A stretch of DNA of 64,000 nucleotides from JAFGXT01 sp963677165 (GTDB lineage: Bacteria > Verrucomicrobiota > Lentisphaeria > Victivallales > SZUA-371): contig CAXXSX010000002.1 of the NCBI GenBank assembly GCA_963677165.2, forward strand, positions 2,728,001-2,792,000, given 5' to 3'. This document shows positions 35,689-45,200 of the stretch, piece by piece (within the stretch, counting starts at the first letter, position 1; every line of letters starts with the position of its first letter). The notes below the pieces were generated by a model. The model had not been told where the DNA came from. It saw only the letters and a program-made list of their open reading frames with translations, and made no database searches. Both the position numbers and the translations under genes were made by a program.

Positions 35689-37035
35689 TTATCCCGTTTG
35701 TTTCCCTTCCAGGTCATATTCTGAACATGAGAGTATTTTTATCTTCACAATGTCTCCCGGGTTTACATCAGGAGCGACTTCGGCATAAATGCAGTTGTCG
35801 ATTTCGGGAGCGTCCATATAGCTTCTTCCAATGGCAATATCATCGTCATTGAAGCAATCAATAATAACATCAATTTCTGTTCCGACAAGTTTTTTATTGT
35901 TTTTTAAGGATATTTTTGCCTGAAGTTCCATCAATTCTTCACTTCTAGCCAGTGCAGTCTGCGCTGAAACCTGTTCCGGAAAATTTGCGGCCGGGGTGTC
36001 TGGCTCCGGATAATAAGGGAAAACGCCAAGTCGATCAAATTGCTGTTTTCTAATAAATTCACGTAATTCGTTGTAATCTTCTTCCGTCTCGCCGGGGAAA
36101 CCGGTGATGAAGGTGGTTCGTATAACAATGCCGGGAATTTTTTTGCGCAGCAGTTTAATCAGTTCTTCGACACGTTTTTTCGTGACCTTCCTGCCCATAG
36201 CAGTGAGGATACGGTCTGAAATATGCTGAAGCGGCATATCAATATAAGGCATAACATGGCTGCTGGAAGCGATTACATCGACCAGTTCATCGGTGAAATG
36301 AGCCGGATGGGTGTAAAGTAATCTTATTTTAAAGTCCCCCGGCAGTTTGTCGAGTTGCTTGATCAGCTCCGGCAGGTTGCCGGTATTGTTGTCTATGCCG
36401 AAGGCGGTAATGTCCTGACCGATCAGAATTAATTCTTTTGTTCCGTAATGAATCAGGTTTTCAGCTTCTTTTACTACTGATTCAATTGTTCGACTGCGCA
36501 GATGGCCCCGAATCTTTGGAATACTGCAATAGGCGCAGCAATTGTCGCAGCCTTCGGATATTTTAACATAGGCGTAATGTGGCAGAGTCAGTTGAATACG
36601 CGGGGTTGTATCGTCGTACAGGTATTCCGCTGTTTCGTAGTTAAACTGAGTGGAGTTGCCCGCAAACAACTCTGAAAGCAGTCTGCCAATTTCAGCGACA
36701 TCATTGATGCCGGTCCACATGTCGACTTCGGAAAATTTCTGTTGATAGATCCCTTTAGAATCCCAATGGTTCAGGCAGCCGGAAATTACGACTTTCCGTT
36801 TTCTGGCTCTTTTTTTCTTCCATTGCAGAGCTTCGGTGATAAATTCTTCTGCTTCTTCACGTGCGGTTGGAATGAATGCGCAAGTGTTTACGAGGTAGAC
36901 ATCTGCATTGGACGGTGATGGAGTAATTCCAAAGCCGCCGGTGATCAGCGAAGCCGCCATAATTTCGGTATCAACGAAATTCTTAGGACAGCCCAGACTG
37001 ACAATATATACTAATCGATTACTGGTCTTTTTCAA
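35689..37035 (-). CDS. rimO: Ribosomal protein S12 methylthiotransferase RimO
   Basis: 448 residues. It adds a methylthio group to an Asp of ribosomal protein S12. The N-terminal domain shows IVSLGCPKNFVDTE, NTCAFI and SGCLNHW with the three cluster Cys. The radical SAM site is CDNCCAYCSIPKIRG. The C-terminal TRAM domain ends the protein. The TTG at 37035 has AAGGA seven bases upstream and fits the family better than a TTG eight codons earlier. Translationally linked to pgsA. Confidence 0.95.
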   Translation of the reverse strand: MKKTSNRLVYIVSLGCPKNFVDTEIMAASLITGGFGITPSPSNADVYLVNTCAFIPTAREEAEEFITEALQWKKKRARKRKVVISGCLNHWDSKGIYQQKFSEVDMWTGINDVAEIGRLLSELFAGNSTQFNYETAEYLYDDTTPRIQLTLPHYAYVKISEGCDNCCAYCSIPKIRGHLRSRTIESVVKEAENLIHYGTKELILIGQDITAFGIDNNTGNLPELIKQLDKLPGDFKIRLLYTHPAHFTDELVDVIASSSHVMPYIDMPLQHISDRILTAMGRKVTKKRVEELIKLLRKKIPGIVIRTTFITGFPGETEEDYNELREFIRKQQFDRLGVFPYYPEPDTPAANFPEQVSAQTALARSEELMELQAKISLKNNKKLVGTEIDVIIDCFNDDDIAIGRSYMDAPEIDNCIYAEVAPDVNPGDIVKIKILSCSEYDLEGKQTG

Positions 37036-37146
37036 TTCATGGTCCTTCTTGTGAGTCAAGCCGTTAATATATCACGGCTTAGCGGAATTGAAACTTGCCG
37101 GCAATATTTTCATATAATTTTGTCTGGACCGTCCGTTTTTTTGACG

Positions 37147-38301
37147 CTAGCAGCGTTCCACATGAGCTCCGGCACCGATACTGCACTGAATAGTTTCAGT
37201 TTCTTTACCGGTTTGGAGTTTGTATGCTGTTTTCAGGCGGTCGCAGTATTCATCGGCTTTGGAGGCTTCTACCAGGTGGATAGAGATTCCGCCGAAACCG
37301 CCGCCGCTCAAACGAGCGCCAATGCAACCGGGAATCGAAGTTGCCAGCTCGCAGAGGCAGTCAAGCTCAGAACAACTGTTCTCAAAGTTCACTTTTGAGC
37401 TTTCGTGTGATTCGAACAACAGCTTGCCGAATCCGTTAATGTCACCGGCTTCAAGCAGTTCCGCGCCTTTGGTAACGCGTTCGCATTCACCGACAACATG
37501 CAGGGCTTTCAGGTAGTCCTGATGGTCCAGAATGCCTTTGTTTTTTTCAAGCATATCCATTGAGACGTCGCGCAGGGCTTTGATGGAGCTGTCGACAGTC
37601 TGAAGTTTTTCCACGACGTTTTCGCAGCTTACGCGGCGGGCGTTGTAAGCGGAATCAACGAGGTTGTGTTTTACCATGGAGTTGGCGACCACGATCATGT
37701 ATCCATGAGGAAGTGAAACATTTTTAACTACTTCATTTGTACGGAAATCGGAGAAAATCAGGCCGTCCTCCTGTCCGAAGATAGAACTGAACTGGTCGAG
37801 CAGTCCGGAATTGAGACCCATGTAATTATTTTCTACGCCCTGACCGATTTTTGCCCATTCGGCTTTTGGCAGTTCAATGCCGAATGTTTCAGCAAAAGCG
37901 AATCCGGCTGATACTTCCAAGGCGGCGGAACTGCTCATGCCGGCAGAAAGTGGAATATCGCTGAGAATCGCGCCTTCAAATGCGCCGATCTCAATGCCGC
38001 GTTTACGAAGTTCAACGACAACGCCCTTGATATAGTTGCTCCAGTCTTTCGGAGTCGGGGAATCAATGTTGTCGAGGTCAAATTGTTTTTCGCTGTTGTC
38101 GCGGAAATCTTTCAGGTAGCAGGTTTTTCCTTCGATTGGCGCGATCGCGAATTGAGTGGTTTGGCTGACAGCCGCGCTGAGGGTAATTCCTTCGTTGTAA
38201 TCGGTATGATTACCAAGGATTTCAAGACGGCCGGGAGCTGTGGCAATTGCTACGGGGGCTTTGCCGTAGTGTTTTGTGAACATGTCTTTCAGGCTGTTCA
38301 T
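37147..38301 (-). CDS. galK: Galactokinase
   Basis: 384 residues, GHMP kinase. It phosphorylates galactose at C1. The galactose signature reads PGRLEILGNHTDYNEG (about 23-38), with GNHTDY where most GalK have GEHTDY. The ATP loop is PLSAGMSSSAALEVS (about 127-141). The last motif is GARLSGGGFGG. It lies 27 bases after the hexose-phosphate mutarotase gene on the same strand. Confidence 0.94.
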   Translation of the reverse strand: MNSLKDMFTKHYGKAPVAIATAPGRLEILGNHTDYNEGITLSAAVSQTTQFAIAPIEGKTCYLKDFRDNSEKQFDLDNIDSPTPKDWSNYIKGVVVELRKRGIEIGAFEGAILSDIPLSAGMSSSAALEVSAGFAFAETFGIELPKAEWAKIGQGVENNYMGLNSGLLDQFSSIFGQEDGLIFSDFRTNEVVKNVSLPHGYMIVVANSMVKHNLVDSAYNARRVSCENVVEKLQTVDSSIKALRDVSMDMLEKNKGILDHQDYLKALHVVGECERVTKGAELLEAGDINGFGKLLFESHESSKVNFENSCSELDCLCELATSIPGCIGARLSGGGFGGISIHLVEASKADEYCDRLKTAYKLQTGKETETIQCSIGAGAHVERC

Positions 38302-38328
38302 GTTGTTTGCTCTCCTAGGGATTATAAG

Positions 38329-39219
38329 TTATATGCTCTTAATAACCGCTGAGACACTGTGACTTGCCTGCGGTTCGAGTTTTATTGTTTTGTCCGCGAC
38401 GTTTGCGGTTTCTACACATACCATTCCGGGATATTCGTCAGCGCCGAAGTCCGGCATTTTCTTTGATTTTTCAATCCATGGGTTCCAGACGACCGCTGAG
38501 GCGCTGTTTATACGGGTATTTGAGATTTTGCGTGACTTGCCCGGATCATTAATGATTGCTTCCTGCAACGGATTGGAATAAATTCGGTCGGTTTCTGCGT
38601 TGAATGTAATTGAACCGGACTGGGTGATATCCTGATCGGTCAGGCGATCGCTGTAAACGCTGCCGTCAAATCCGTCAATGAAAATATCGGTAATATTACT
38701 GATGTTAAAGTAAGTATGCAGTGCTTCTGCGAACTCAAACGATTGGTTGCCGGTGTTGGAGGTGATCAGTTCGATTTTCAGTTCTTTTCCAATTGTAACT
38801 TTATAAGTCAGATCAAACTGATGCGGCCATTGATTAAGAGTAGATTCATTGTCGGTCAGCTTCAGGACCAGTGCCACACTGTCATTTCCTTCGATGATTT
38901 CAGCCAGTTCCCAGTCGGATATACGGGCTATTCCGTGAGATGGTTTGCTTTCATCCTGTGGATGCGCTCCGAACCAGGGCCAGCATACCGGAATTCCCCC
39001 GCGCAGAGGTTGTCCGACTTCATAATAGCTGTGTCCGCTCATCCAGAGCAGGTCTTCCTGTTCTTTCGGACTGTAGCTCATTACATGAGCCCCGTACAGA
39101 GAAACAACTGCTGTTGCGTAAGACGCGGTTACCTCCGCGAAAACCATTCCCGGATATGCTTCGGTGAAATTTACCGTTTTAATATCCTTGAACTTTGTTT
39201 GTATGTCATTCAGTTTCAT
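38329..39219 (-). CDS. D-hexose-6-phosphate mutarotase (YeaD-like)
   Basis: 296 residues, aldose-epimerase fold. VVSLYGAHVMSYSP, LRGGIPVCWPWFGAHP and AEALHTYFNISNI, with the catalytic His and Glu regions, mark the YeaD/apospory-type family acting on glucose-6-phosphate anomers. It forms a two-gene operon with galK. Confidence 0.92.
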   Translation of the reverse strand: MKLNDIQTKFKDIKTVNFTEAYPGMVFAEVTASYATAVVSLYGAHVMSYSPKEQEDLLWMSGHSYYEVGQPLRGGIPVCWPWFGAHPQDESKPSHGIARISDWELAEIIEGNDSVALVLKLTDNESTLNQWPHQFDLTYKVTIGKELKIELITSNTGNQSFEFAEALHTYFNISNITDIFIDGFDGSVYSDRLTDQDITQSGSITFNAETDRIYSNPLQEAIINDPGKSRKISNTRINSASAVVWNPWIEKSKKMPDFGADEYPGMVCVETANVADKTIKLEPQASHSVSAVIKSI

Positions 39220-39242
39220 TTTTATTCCTGTTTTTAAATAAT

Positions 39243-39274
39243 AAAAAACCCGCCTTTTCGGGCGGGTTAAAAAA
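39243..39274 (-). terminator. Terminator of the TIGR04073-like gene
   Basis: AACCCGCC-6-GGCGGGTT followed on the minus strand by TTTTAT. It lies about 32 bases after the stop of 39306-39716. Confidence 0.85.
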
Positions 39275-39305
39275 TATCACGTCAATAACGATTAGTCAAT
39301 AACAA

Positions 39306-39716
39306 TTAGTTATTAGGCAGTGCTTCATCGTTATAGAAGAAATTGTATGCGTTTTGATCTTTGGTGAAGATCCATTCAGGACGCATTAGTGGGCCGTAAC
39401 CCCAACCGGTGTCATTTTCATCATCCGGACAATCCGGCAGCGGAATCAGGAATGTTACGATGTCGACAACACCAACAGAAACGCGTGCAACAGTGTAACC
39501 TACTCCCTGGAATACACCATAAGTAATACCAGCGATCTCACCGTCTTTCTTGGAAACCAATATAGGTTGTTTGAGCATTTCAAGGCCGCCAAAGGCAACG
39601 TTGGCAACTCCACGTCCGAGTTTTTTGAAGGGATTCCCCGCAAAAGACTCTACTGAAAACATTAATGTTGTAATAATCATTCCGGCGAGGAGAAACTTAT
39701 TGAAATATTTCATCAA
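39306..39716 (-). CDS. TIGR04073-like exosortase-associated secreted protein
   Basis: 136 residues. Signal peptide at about 1-26 (LLAGMIITTLMFSVESFAG). The mature part KKLGRGVANVAFGGLEMLKQP, GITYGVFQGVGYTVARVSVG (in part) and closing PLMRPEWIF resembles the family described as exosortase-system-associated TIGR04073, found in Lentisphaerae and Verrucomicrobia that sort PEP-CTERM proteins. Function unknown. Single gene with its own terminator. Confidence 0.7.
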   Translation of the reverse strand: MMKYFNKFLLAGMIITTLMFSVESFAGNPFKKLGRGVANVAFGGLEMLKQPILVSKKDGEIAGITYGVFQGVGYTVARVSVGVVDIVTFLIPLPDCPDDENDTGWGYGPLMRPEWIFTKDQNAYNFFYNDEALPNN

Positions 39717-39931
39717 ACTTTCCTTACTTTTTTTGCTGATTCCGCTCTCATCTTCCCATGCATTGTTCTGCTATAAAACAGATGCTTGTATTAAAAAACT
39801 CAGCAATATAGAGGCTAAATTGATAAAAAGCAAGAGATTTTATCAGTAAAAAGCTGAAATGTTTTGGATTTTCTTGTAATTGTGATGTAAATTTTCCAGC
39901 TTTGTAACCAATTATGAGGATTATTACTATA

Positions 39932-40390
39932 ATGAGTAAAAAAAAGACAGAACAAAGATTTGCAGACTTAACATTGTTGAAAAAGTCGGAAAATAATTAT
40001 CCGGATCGTCCCGAAAATGCCCAGCTTGAGGTTTTTGAGAATTTATATACTGACCGGAATTATGAGATTGTTTTTGACTGTCCGGAATATACTTCTCTGT
40101 GCCCGGTGACGAATCAGCCGGATTTCGGACACATCACTCTTACTTATATTCCGGATCGACGATGTGTTGAAAGTAAATCCCTGAAACTGTTTTTGTTTGC
40201 CCATCGCAACCATAATACATTTCATGAGGAAGCGGTGAATTCAATTCTTAACGCAGTGGTCGAGGCATGTTCTCCCAGATGGGCCGAAGTGAACGGAAAA
40301 TTCATGCCGCGCGGCGGTATCGCTATTAATGTGACCGTGTCGACCGGACCTAAACCCGAGCTGGGGTTTGTTAAAAAATCTAAAAAATAA
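39932..40390 (+). CDS. queF: NADPH-dependent 7-cyano-7-deazaguanine reductase
   Basis: 152 residues, short (unimodular) form. It reduces preQ0 to preQ1 for tRNA queuosine. Active-site Cys57 and Asp64 lie in LCPVTNQPDFG, and the NADPH-linked ESKSLKLFLFAHRNH follows. ATG at 39932 is preferred: GAGGATTATTACTATA upstream is the local type of ribosome-binding site, and it overlaps an upstream ATG at 39914. No preQ1 riboswitch is evident ahead of it. argJ begins 12 bases later. Confidence 0.93.
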   Translation: MSKKKTEQRFADLTLLKKSENNYPDRPENAQLEVFENLYTDRNYEIVFDCPEYTSLCPVTNQPDFGHITLTYIPDRRCVESKSLKLFLFAHRNHNTFHEEAVNSILNAVVEACSPRWAEVNGKFMPRGGIAINVTVSTGPKPELGFVKKSKK

Positions 40391-40402
40391 GAGTAAAGAA
40401 AA

Positions 40403-41626
40403 ATGACTGCAAAGTTTATTGATAACGGGAGTGTGACTACTCCTGCCGGTTTTTCCGCAGCCGGTATAACCTGCGGACTGAAAAAAAGCGGCAATCCGGA
40501 TATGGCGCTGGTTACATCTGATGTTTCCGCCAGTTTTTCCGGTGCCTTTACGACTTGTAAATTCGCGGCGGCCCCGGTTATTCTCGACCGGGAACGGGTA
40601 ATTCAGCAGGATAAGATCCGGGCCGTGATTGTCAACAGCGGCAATGCCAACGCCTGTACCGGAAAGCAGGGGTACGACGATGCTGTGAAAATGTGCGAAA
40701 TGGTTGCTGGTAAGCTCAATATTAAGCCGGAAGAAGTTATGGTGTCATCCACCGGACGCATCGGTGTGCATATGCCGATGGATATTATTTCTGCAGGAAT
40801 TGACACCGCGGCAGCAGCTTTGACCCATGACGGCGGAATTGACGCGGCACGGGCGATTATGACGACTGATACTGTTCCAAAATATGCGGCGATGGAAGTT
40901 GAATTAAGTTGCGGTAAAGTTACGATCGGTGGTATGACAAAAGGCGCGGGAATGATCGATCCGAAGATGACCGTGCCCCATGCTACTATGTTGTCATATA
41001 TTACTACTGATGCCGAGATTGATAATTCGCTCCTGGCTGATTTTATCGGCAAGGGCGTTGAAATGTCTTATAATCGAATCAATATCGATGGTGACATGAG
41101 CACAAACGATACCGTGATCATTATGGCCAATGGTGTTTCCGGCCTGAAAGTTGAAGCCGGTTCCGACGATGCCGAGACTTTTTATCAGGCGTTGATTGAG
41201 CTCATGCAGCATCTGGCGATGGCGATGGTTCGCGATGGTGAAGGTGTTACAAAATTTGTTACGGTGGACGTGAAAGGCGCGGCAACTGCGGCAGATGCCA
41301 GGTTGTGTGCTGAAGCTGTATGTAATTCGCTGCTGTGCAAAACTGCCTGGTTCGGGTGCGATCCCAACTGGGGACGGATCATTGCCGCGATCGGTTATTC
41401 CGGTGCGGACTTCAAGCCGGAAAACGTTACGCTTGATTACAACGATCTGCCTGTAGTACGCAGTGGTCAGGATGCCGGAACCCCTGAGGCTACTTTGGCA
41501 AAATTATTGAAAGAAGGCGAATTTGAAGTTAAAATAAATCTTGGTGCCGGTTCTCATGATTACAAAATGTGGACTAATGATATAACATATGAATATGTTA
41601 AAATCAACGCCGAGTATCATACCTAA
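40403..41626 (+). CDS. argJ: Glutamate N-acetyltransferase/amino-acid acetyltransferase ArgJ
   Basis: 407 residues. It moves the acetyl group from N-acetylornithine to glutamate, the recycling route of arginine synthesis. GGMTKGAGMIDPKM then PHATMLSYITTDA contains the self-cleavage Ala-Thr site whose Thr is the nucleophile. The end motif is WGRIIAAIGYSGADF. Twelve bases after queF and 75 before argB. A short hairpin (ATCCGT-3-ACGGAT) directly follows the stop codon. Confidence 0.96.
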   Translation: MTAKFIDNGSVTTPAGFSAAGITCGLKKSGNPDMALVTSDVSASFSGAFTTCKFAAAPVILDRERVIQQDKIRAVIVNSGNANACTGKQGYDDAVKMCEMVAGKLNIKPEEVMVSSTGRIGVHMPMDIISAGIDTAAAALTHDGGIDAARAIMTTDTVPKYAAMEVELSCGKVTIGGMTKGAGMIDPKMTVPHATMLSYITTDAEIDNSLLADFIGKGVEMSYNRINIDGDMSTNDTVIIMANGVSGLKVEAGSDDAETFYQALIELMQHLAMAMVRDGEGVTKFVTVDVKGAATAADARLCAEAVCNSLLCKTAWFGCDPNWGRIIAAIGYSGADFKPENVTLDYNDLPVVRSGQDAGTPEATLAKLLKEGEFEVKINLGAGSHDYKMWTNDITYEYVKINAEYHT

Positions 41627-41701
41627 ATCCGTACAACGGATGGTGTCAGAAAAAATAAAACTCATTACTTTTGTATTGAATAACTAAAACAGGTGGAAAA
41701 A

Positions 41702-42577
41702 ATGAATAGTCTGATAAGTAAGGCGTCTACTCTGATCGAAGCCCTGCCTTATATTCAGAGATTTAGAGGATCTATTGTCGTTGTGAAATTCGGCGGCAGT
41801 GCAATGGAGAACCCGGAACTGACTGAAAATACAATGCGCGACATTGTGCTGATGGAAGCCATCGGCATGAAGCCGGTTGTGGTTCATGGCGGCGGCAAGG
41901 CAATTACCGCGCGTTTGGCGGAACTGAATATTGAAACAAAATTTGTTCATGGTTTGCGCCATACATGCGAGAAAACTGTTGCGGTAGTTGACGACGTTCT
42001 TCATAATAAAGTAAATAAGAATTTAGTCGGTGGTATATCAAGGGCCGGCGGCAAAGGCGTGACTGTATCAGGGAAAAATATCTTGAAAGCCGAAAAAATG
42101 TATTCAATAAATCCTGAAAACGGTGAACAGGCGGATGTCGGTTTTGTCGGAAACATTGTTGGCGTTGACACTTCTAAAATTTTCGAAGTGATTGAACAGG
42201 ACATTGTTCCGGTAATCCCTCCTCTTGGGACTGACGAAAATGGTCAGGTTTATAATATTAATGCTGATATTGCGGCTTGTAAGATTGCCGAAGCGATAAA
42301 GGCCAGAAAGCTGGTGTTCCTCAGCGATGTACCGGGAATTCTGCGTGATCATACCGATGAATCAACCTTGATTCCGACGATCAAAGTCAGTGATGTTGAA
42401 GGGCTGATTTCCGATAAGGTGATTTCCGGCGGCATGATCCCGAAAATCAAGAGTTCAATTCATGCTCTTGAAGCCGGGACCAACAAGGTTCATATGATTG
42501 ACGGTCGCGTACAGCATTCTCTGCTGCTTGAGATTTTCACCGACGAAGGGGTTGGAACCCAGATCATCAAGGGCTGA
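41702..42577 (+). CDS. argB: Acetylglutamate kinase
   Basis: 291 residues. Second step of arginine synthesis. VVVKFGGSAMENPEL and VVHGGGKAITARL are the phosphate-binding loops; VFLSDVPGILRD and VISGGMIPKIKSSIHAL complete the family. AGGTGG places the start at 41702 rather than the GTG three codons upstream. Followed by a terminator. Confidence 0.97.
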   Translation: MNSLISKASTLIEALPYIQRFRGSIVVVKFGGSAMENPELTENTMRDIVLMEAIGMKPVVVHGGGKAITARLAELNIETKFVHGLRHTCEKTVAVVDDVLHNKVNKNLVGGISRAGGKGVTVSGKNILKAEKMYSINPENGEQADVGFVGNIVGVDTSKIFEVIEQDIVPVIPPLGTDENGQVYNINADIAACKIAEAIKARKLVFLSDVPGILRDHTDESTLIPTIKVSDVEGLISDKVISGGMIPKIKSSIHALEAGTNKVHMIDGRVQHSLLLEIFTDEGVGTQIIKG

Positions 42578-42602
42578 TCCGTTGCGGAATCAGAACTTTT
42601 AT

Positions 42603-42652
42603 AAAAAAAATAAGTCCCGGATAGGTAAATGAGTTTATCCGGGGCTTTTTTA
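42603..42652. terminator. Bidirectional terminator between argB and the SGNH gene
   Basis: An 11-pair stem (42613-42623 with 42636-42646, one G-T pair) has an A-tract at 42603-42610 and a T-tract at 42646-42651, so both convergent genes can use it. The T-tract overlaps the SGNH stop codon. Confidence 0.88.
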
Positions 42653-43726
42653 TTTTGTTGCTTCTAGGTTTTTACTCAGGCGTTCTGCCATCATTTTGAA
42701 GCCGGCATTGTTGGGATGAACTGCGACACGGTCGAAATACTTATCGTCGTGATCAATTAACTCCGGCCCCTCGATTAGTTGAATATTCGGATCTTTCAAC
42801 TCACTGGCGACTTTACGTAGCATTTTGCGGTATTCTTCCAGAGGAATGTTAGCTTGTTCGGGTTTCCACGACGGCGGAACCCATAATGGAGTGATAAGCA
42901 CAACTGGAGTTTGAGGCTGGAGGTTTCTGAAATTTTTGATGAAACCAATCATATTTTTATGATATTTCTCAACATTAACTCCCCCTTGCCAGTCATTTAC
43001 TCCTATTAGTACGGTAAGCATACTGGATGAGTATTTCCCCAGGATATTTCCATCATCAGGATTTGATGCTCTGCCGCCAGTTGCCATATTCACGGTTTGC
43101 CAGTTTTTATGGTGTCCGAGAAGAAACGCATAGGTATTGCTAATATCTCCGGCAGTAAAACCCTGAGTGACGGAGTCTCCATAACATAAACAGCGAAATG
43201 TTGGACGTGGGGGCGGTTGTGTGAAGTCTGTGCAGTTCATGACCGTGACTCCATTGATATCAACGGAGTCACCATAAGGCATGATAACTTCATAGCAATG
43301 CATTTTTTTGTCTGCCTGTGAGTCCAGGACCAGTTCAAGTGTTTCCGGTTTACGGATAGTCTTTTGTGACTTCGAGGTGAATTTCCATTCAGGAGACATC
43401 TTACCGTCAATCATATAAATTCCATCAGGAATCCGGGCTGAATCTGAAGTATGCCTGTCATTATAATATAAATGAACCGTAATTTTTTCCGCATCGGTCA
43501 TAAATCGGAGCCGTGCCCCTGGGTTGTCGAAGTTATAACCTTTGTCGTGACAATCCAGCGGACGGCTCATTCTTGCTGTTCTCTCTCCACTCATATTGGG
43601 TGAAGCGACAAACGTCAGATCAGCATAATCAGAGTATTCCAGCCGCTTGTCATCTGCCGGGATGAAACCGGAGGCATACGATGGGTTGATTGTTGAGTTT
43701 TGCATTGTTGTTGATAGCTTATTCAT
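42650..43726 (-). CDS. SGNH/GDSL-type hydrolase
   Basis: 358 residues. Residues about 60-165 form a beta-sandwich N-terminal domain. The SGNH core follows with CYGDSVTQG (Ser), GGRAS (Gly), GVNDW (Asn) and DRVAVHPNNAGF (Asp and His). Such enzymes often remove acetyl groups from plant or algal glycans. No signal peptide is seen, so it is probably cytoplasmic. It starts 13 bases after the isomerase gene, in one operon with it. Confidence 0.85.
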   Translation of the reverse strand: MNKLSTTMQNSTINPSYASGFIPADDKRLEYSDYADLTFVASPNMSGERTARMSRPLDCHDKGYNFDNPGARLRFMTDAEKITVHLYYNDRHTSDSARIPDGIYMIDGKMSPEWKFTSKSQKTIRKPETLELVLDSQADKKMHCYEVIMPYGDSVDINGVTVMNCTDFTQPPPRPTFRCLCYGDSVTQGFTAGDISNTYAFLLGHHKNWQTVNMATGGRASNPDDGNILGKYSSSMLTVLIGVNDWQGGVNVEKYHKNMIGFIKNFRNLQPQTPVVLITPLWVPPSWKPEQANIPLEEYRKMLRKVASELKDPNIQLIEGPELIDHDDKYFDRVAVHPNNAGFKMMAERLSKNLEATK

Positions 43727-43739
43727 TATTGTTCATTTA

Positions 43740-45200
43740 TCAGTTTGAAGGAATAATTTCTGCTTCGATGCCGAGGCAGTCGGCTACTTTTTTAATGGTT
43801 TCGGCATGATGTCCGATACCCAGCGCGAAGTGGTGGGTCGGGCCTGCCGCTGCCCAGCGTTTCAGGAATGTGCGTACGTCCGGCGCGAAACGACCATGGG
43901 TATTGGTATTGCCGGTCGGCGGAATCGGACCATCCATGGATTCACCCTCGGCGATGATAAATTTGAATTTGCCTTCGGCGTTAAGGCTGATGCTCAGCAT
44001 GGTGATCGGGCCTACTTTGATATTGAACTCAACTCCTGCACCGGTTCCCGGTTTGCCGTGATATTTTTTCAGGCTGCGGATGACTGGCCGACCCTGGGCA
44101 ATATTCAGGTGGTGCGGGCCGTCGTGACCGACCAATACCGTGTCGCGCTTAAAGTCGATCGGATGGAATTCAGCGAAACTGCCTCCGATTTCCAGACGGT
44201 CAAAGATCATCATGGCAATGCAGGTTTTTATATCGAATTCGCCGCACATCGGGAAGCCGGCAGAAGTCAACAGGGAATTGCCGACGATAAAGTTGGTTAC
44301 CAGCGTACGCATATCCGAACCGGGTTCTGCTTCGTAGTAGTATGCCAGACCGTCAAGTTTCTTGTTGCCGATAAACTGTTCCAGGGCAACCCCCGCACGT
44401 GCAGCGGTATTCAAGTCTTTTTCAGTTAGTTTCTGTGTCAGCGGATCCGATACCGGATCGGGGGTATCGAAGAAATCCAGAATACGTGCTTTCATGGCGG
44501 AAACCGAAGGAGTGTCGGAATCAAGCAGTTTGTAATGCTTCATTACATCGTCCGGTTCGCACTGTACGACATGGCAGCCGAATGCGGCGGTGACGGCTGT
44601 CGGGTCGGTTTGCATGTCGAGCATGGATTCAAGGACGTGTCCCATATGACCGAACCGGGCACGTTTCAGGTCGTGCAGGGCATGGGCAATGCCGCACCAT
44701 TCTGCGATTTCAGCTTGGACTACCGGATCATTTTCACGCATGCCGAGAATGATTGGCGGGGCTGGACGTCCCATTCTTACCGCCACGCCGGTGAATTCCG
44801 GTACGGAGCAATAATCGTCATTGCATAACTGAGTAAATGTTTTGGCATTGGCGTAGTCCATGGCTTCAAGCGGCTGTAGAACTGCCAGGACAATTGGAAT
44901 ATCCATTTCTCTGGCGATAACACCAAACGTGGAGCTGGTGGCGTAAGTTACCATATCGATGAATAGCAGATCCAGGTCGGCGGCTTTTATTTTCGGCAAC
45001 GCTTCATAAGCTTTTTCGGCATTGTCGATAATGCCAAAGTCAGAGATGGTTACGGAATTCTTGTTGACTTCCTGTTTAAACGTTTCCATCTTCTGCAACA
45101 TCACATCATACAGGCCTTCAAATTGCTCCCAGTAGGTGTCAAGGCCCACTCCCATTATTCCAATATTAGCGTTCAACGGTTTTAATCTTGGTATATTCAT
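43740..45200 (-). CDS. L-arabinose/L-fucose isomerase-like protein
   Basis: 486 residues. AraA-like fold with a Rossmann-type N-terminal part (DLDLLFIDMVTYATSS) and RARFGHMGHVLESML. Possible metal ligands are kept: Glu in CGEFDIKT, Glu in FAEFHP, His in VLVGHDGPHH and His in PTHHFALGIG. The ketose product and natural substrate are unknown; sequence differs clearly from true AraA. The ATG at 45200 is preferred over one 16 codons upstream because the extra residues are low-complexity and an AGAG site lies near. Operon with the SGNH hydrolase. Confidence 0.8.
   Translation of the reverse strand: MNIPRLKPLNANIGIMGVGLDTYWEQFEGLYDVMLQKMETFKQEVNKNSVTISDFGIIDNAEKAYEALPKIKAADLDLLFIDMVTYATSSTFGVIAREMDIPIVLAVLQPLEAMDYANAKTFTQLCNDDYCSVPEFTGVAVRMGRPAPPIILGMRENDPVVQAEIAEWCGIAHALHDLKRARFGHMGHVLESMLDMQTDPTAVTAAFGCHVVQCEPDDVMKHYKLLDSDTPSVSAMKARILDFFDTPDPVSDPLTQKLTEKDLNTAARAGVALEQFIGNKKLDGLAYYYEAEPGSDMRTLVTNFIVGNSLLTSAGFPMCGEFDIKTCIAMMIFDRLEIGGSFAEFHPIDFKRDTVLVGHDGPHHLNIAQGRPVIRSLKKYHGKPGTGAGVEFNIKVGPITMLSISLNAEGKFKFIIAEGESMDGPIPPTGNTNTHGRFAPDVRTFLKRWAAAGPTHHFALGIGHHAETIKKVADCLGIEAEIIPSN

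Noticed and set aside
39845..39931. preQ1 riboswitch upstream of queF
   Set aside because: The region has no clear hairpin with an A-rich tail before the start site.
43806..44429. Open frame of 207 codons antisense to the isomerase-like gene
   Set aside because: The isomerase frame has conserved metal ligands; this frame has none and no ribosome-binding site.
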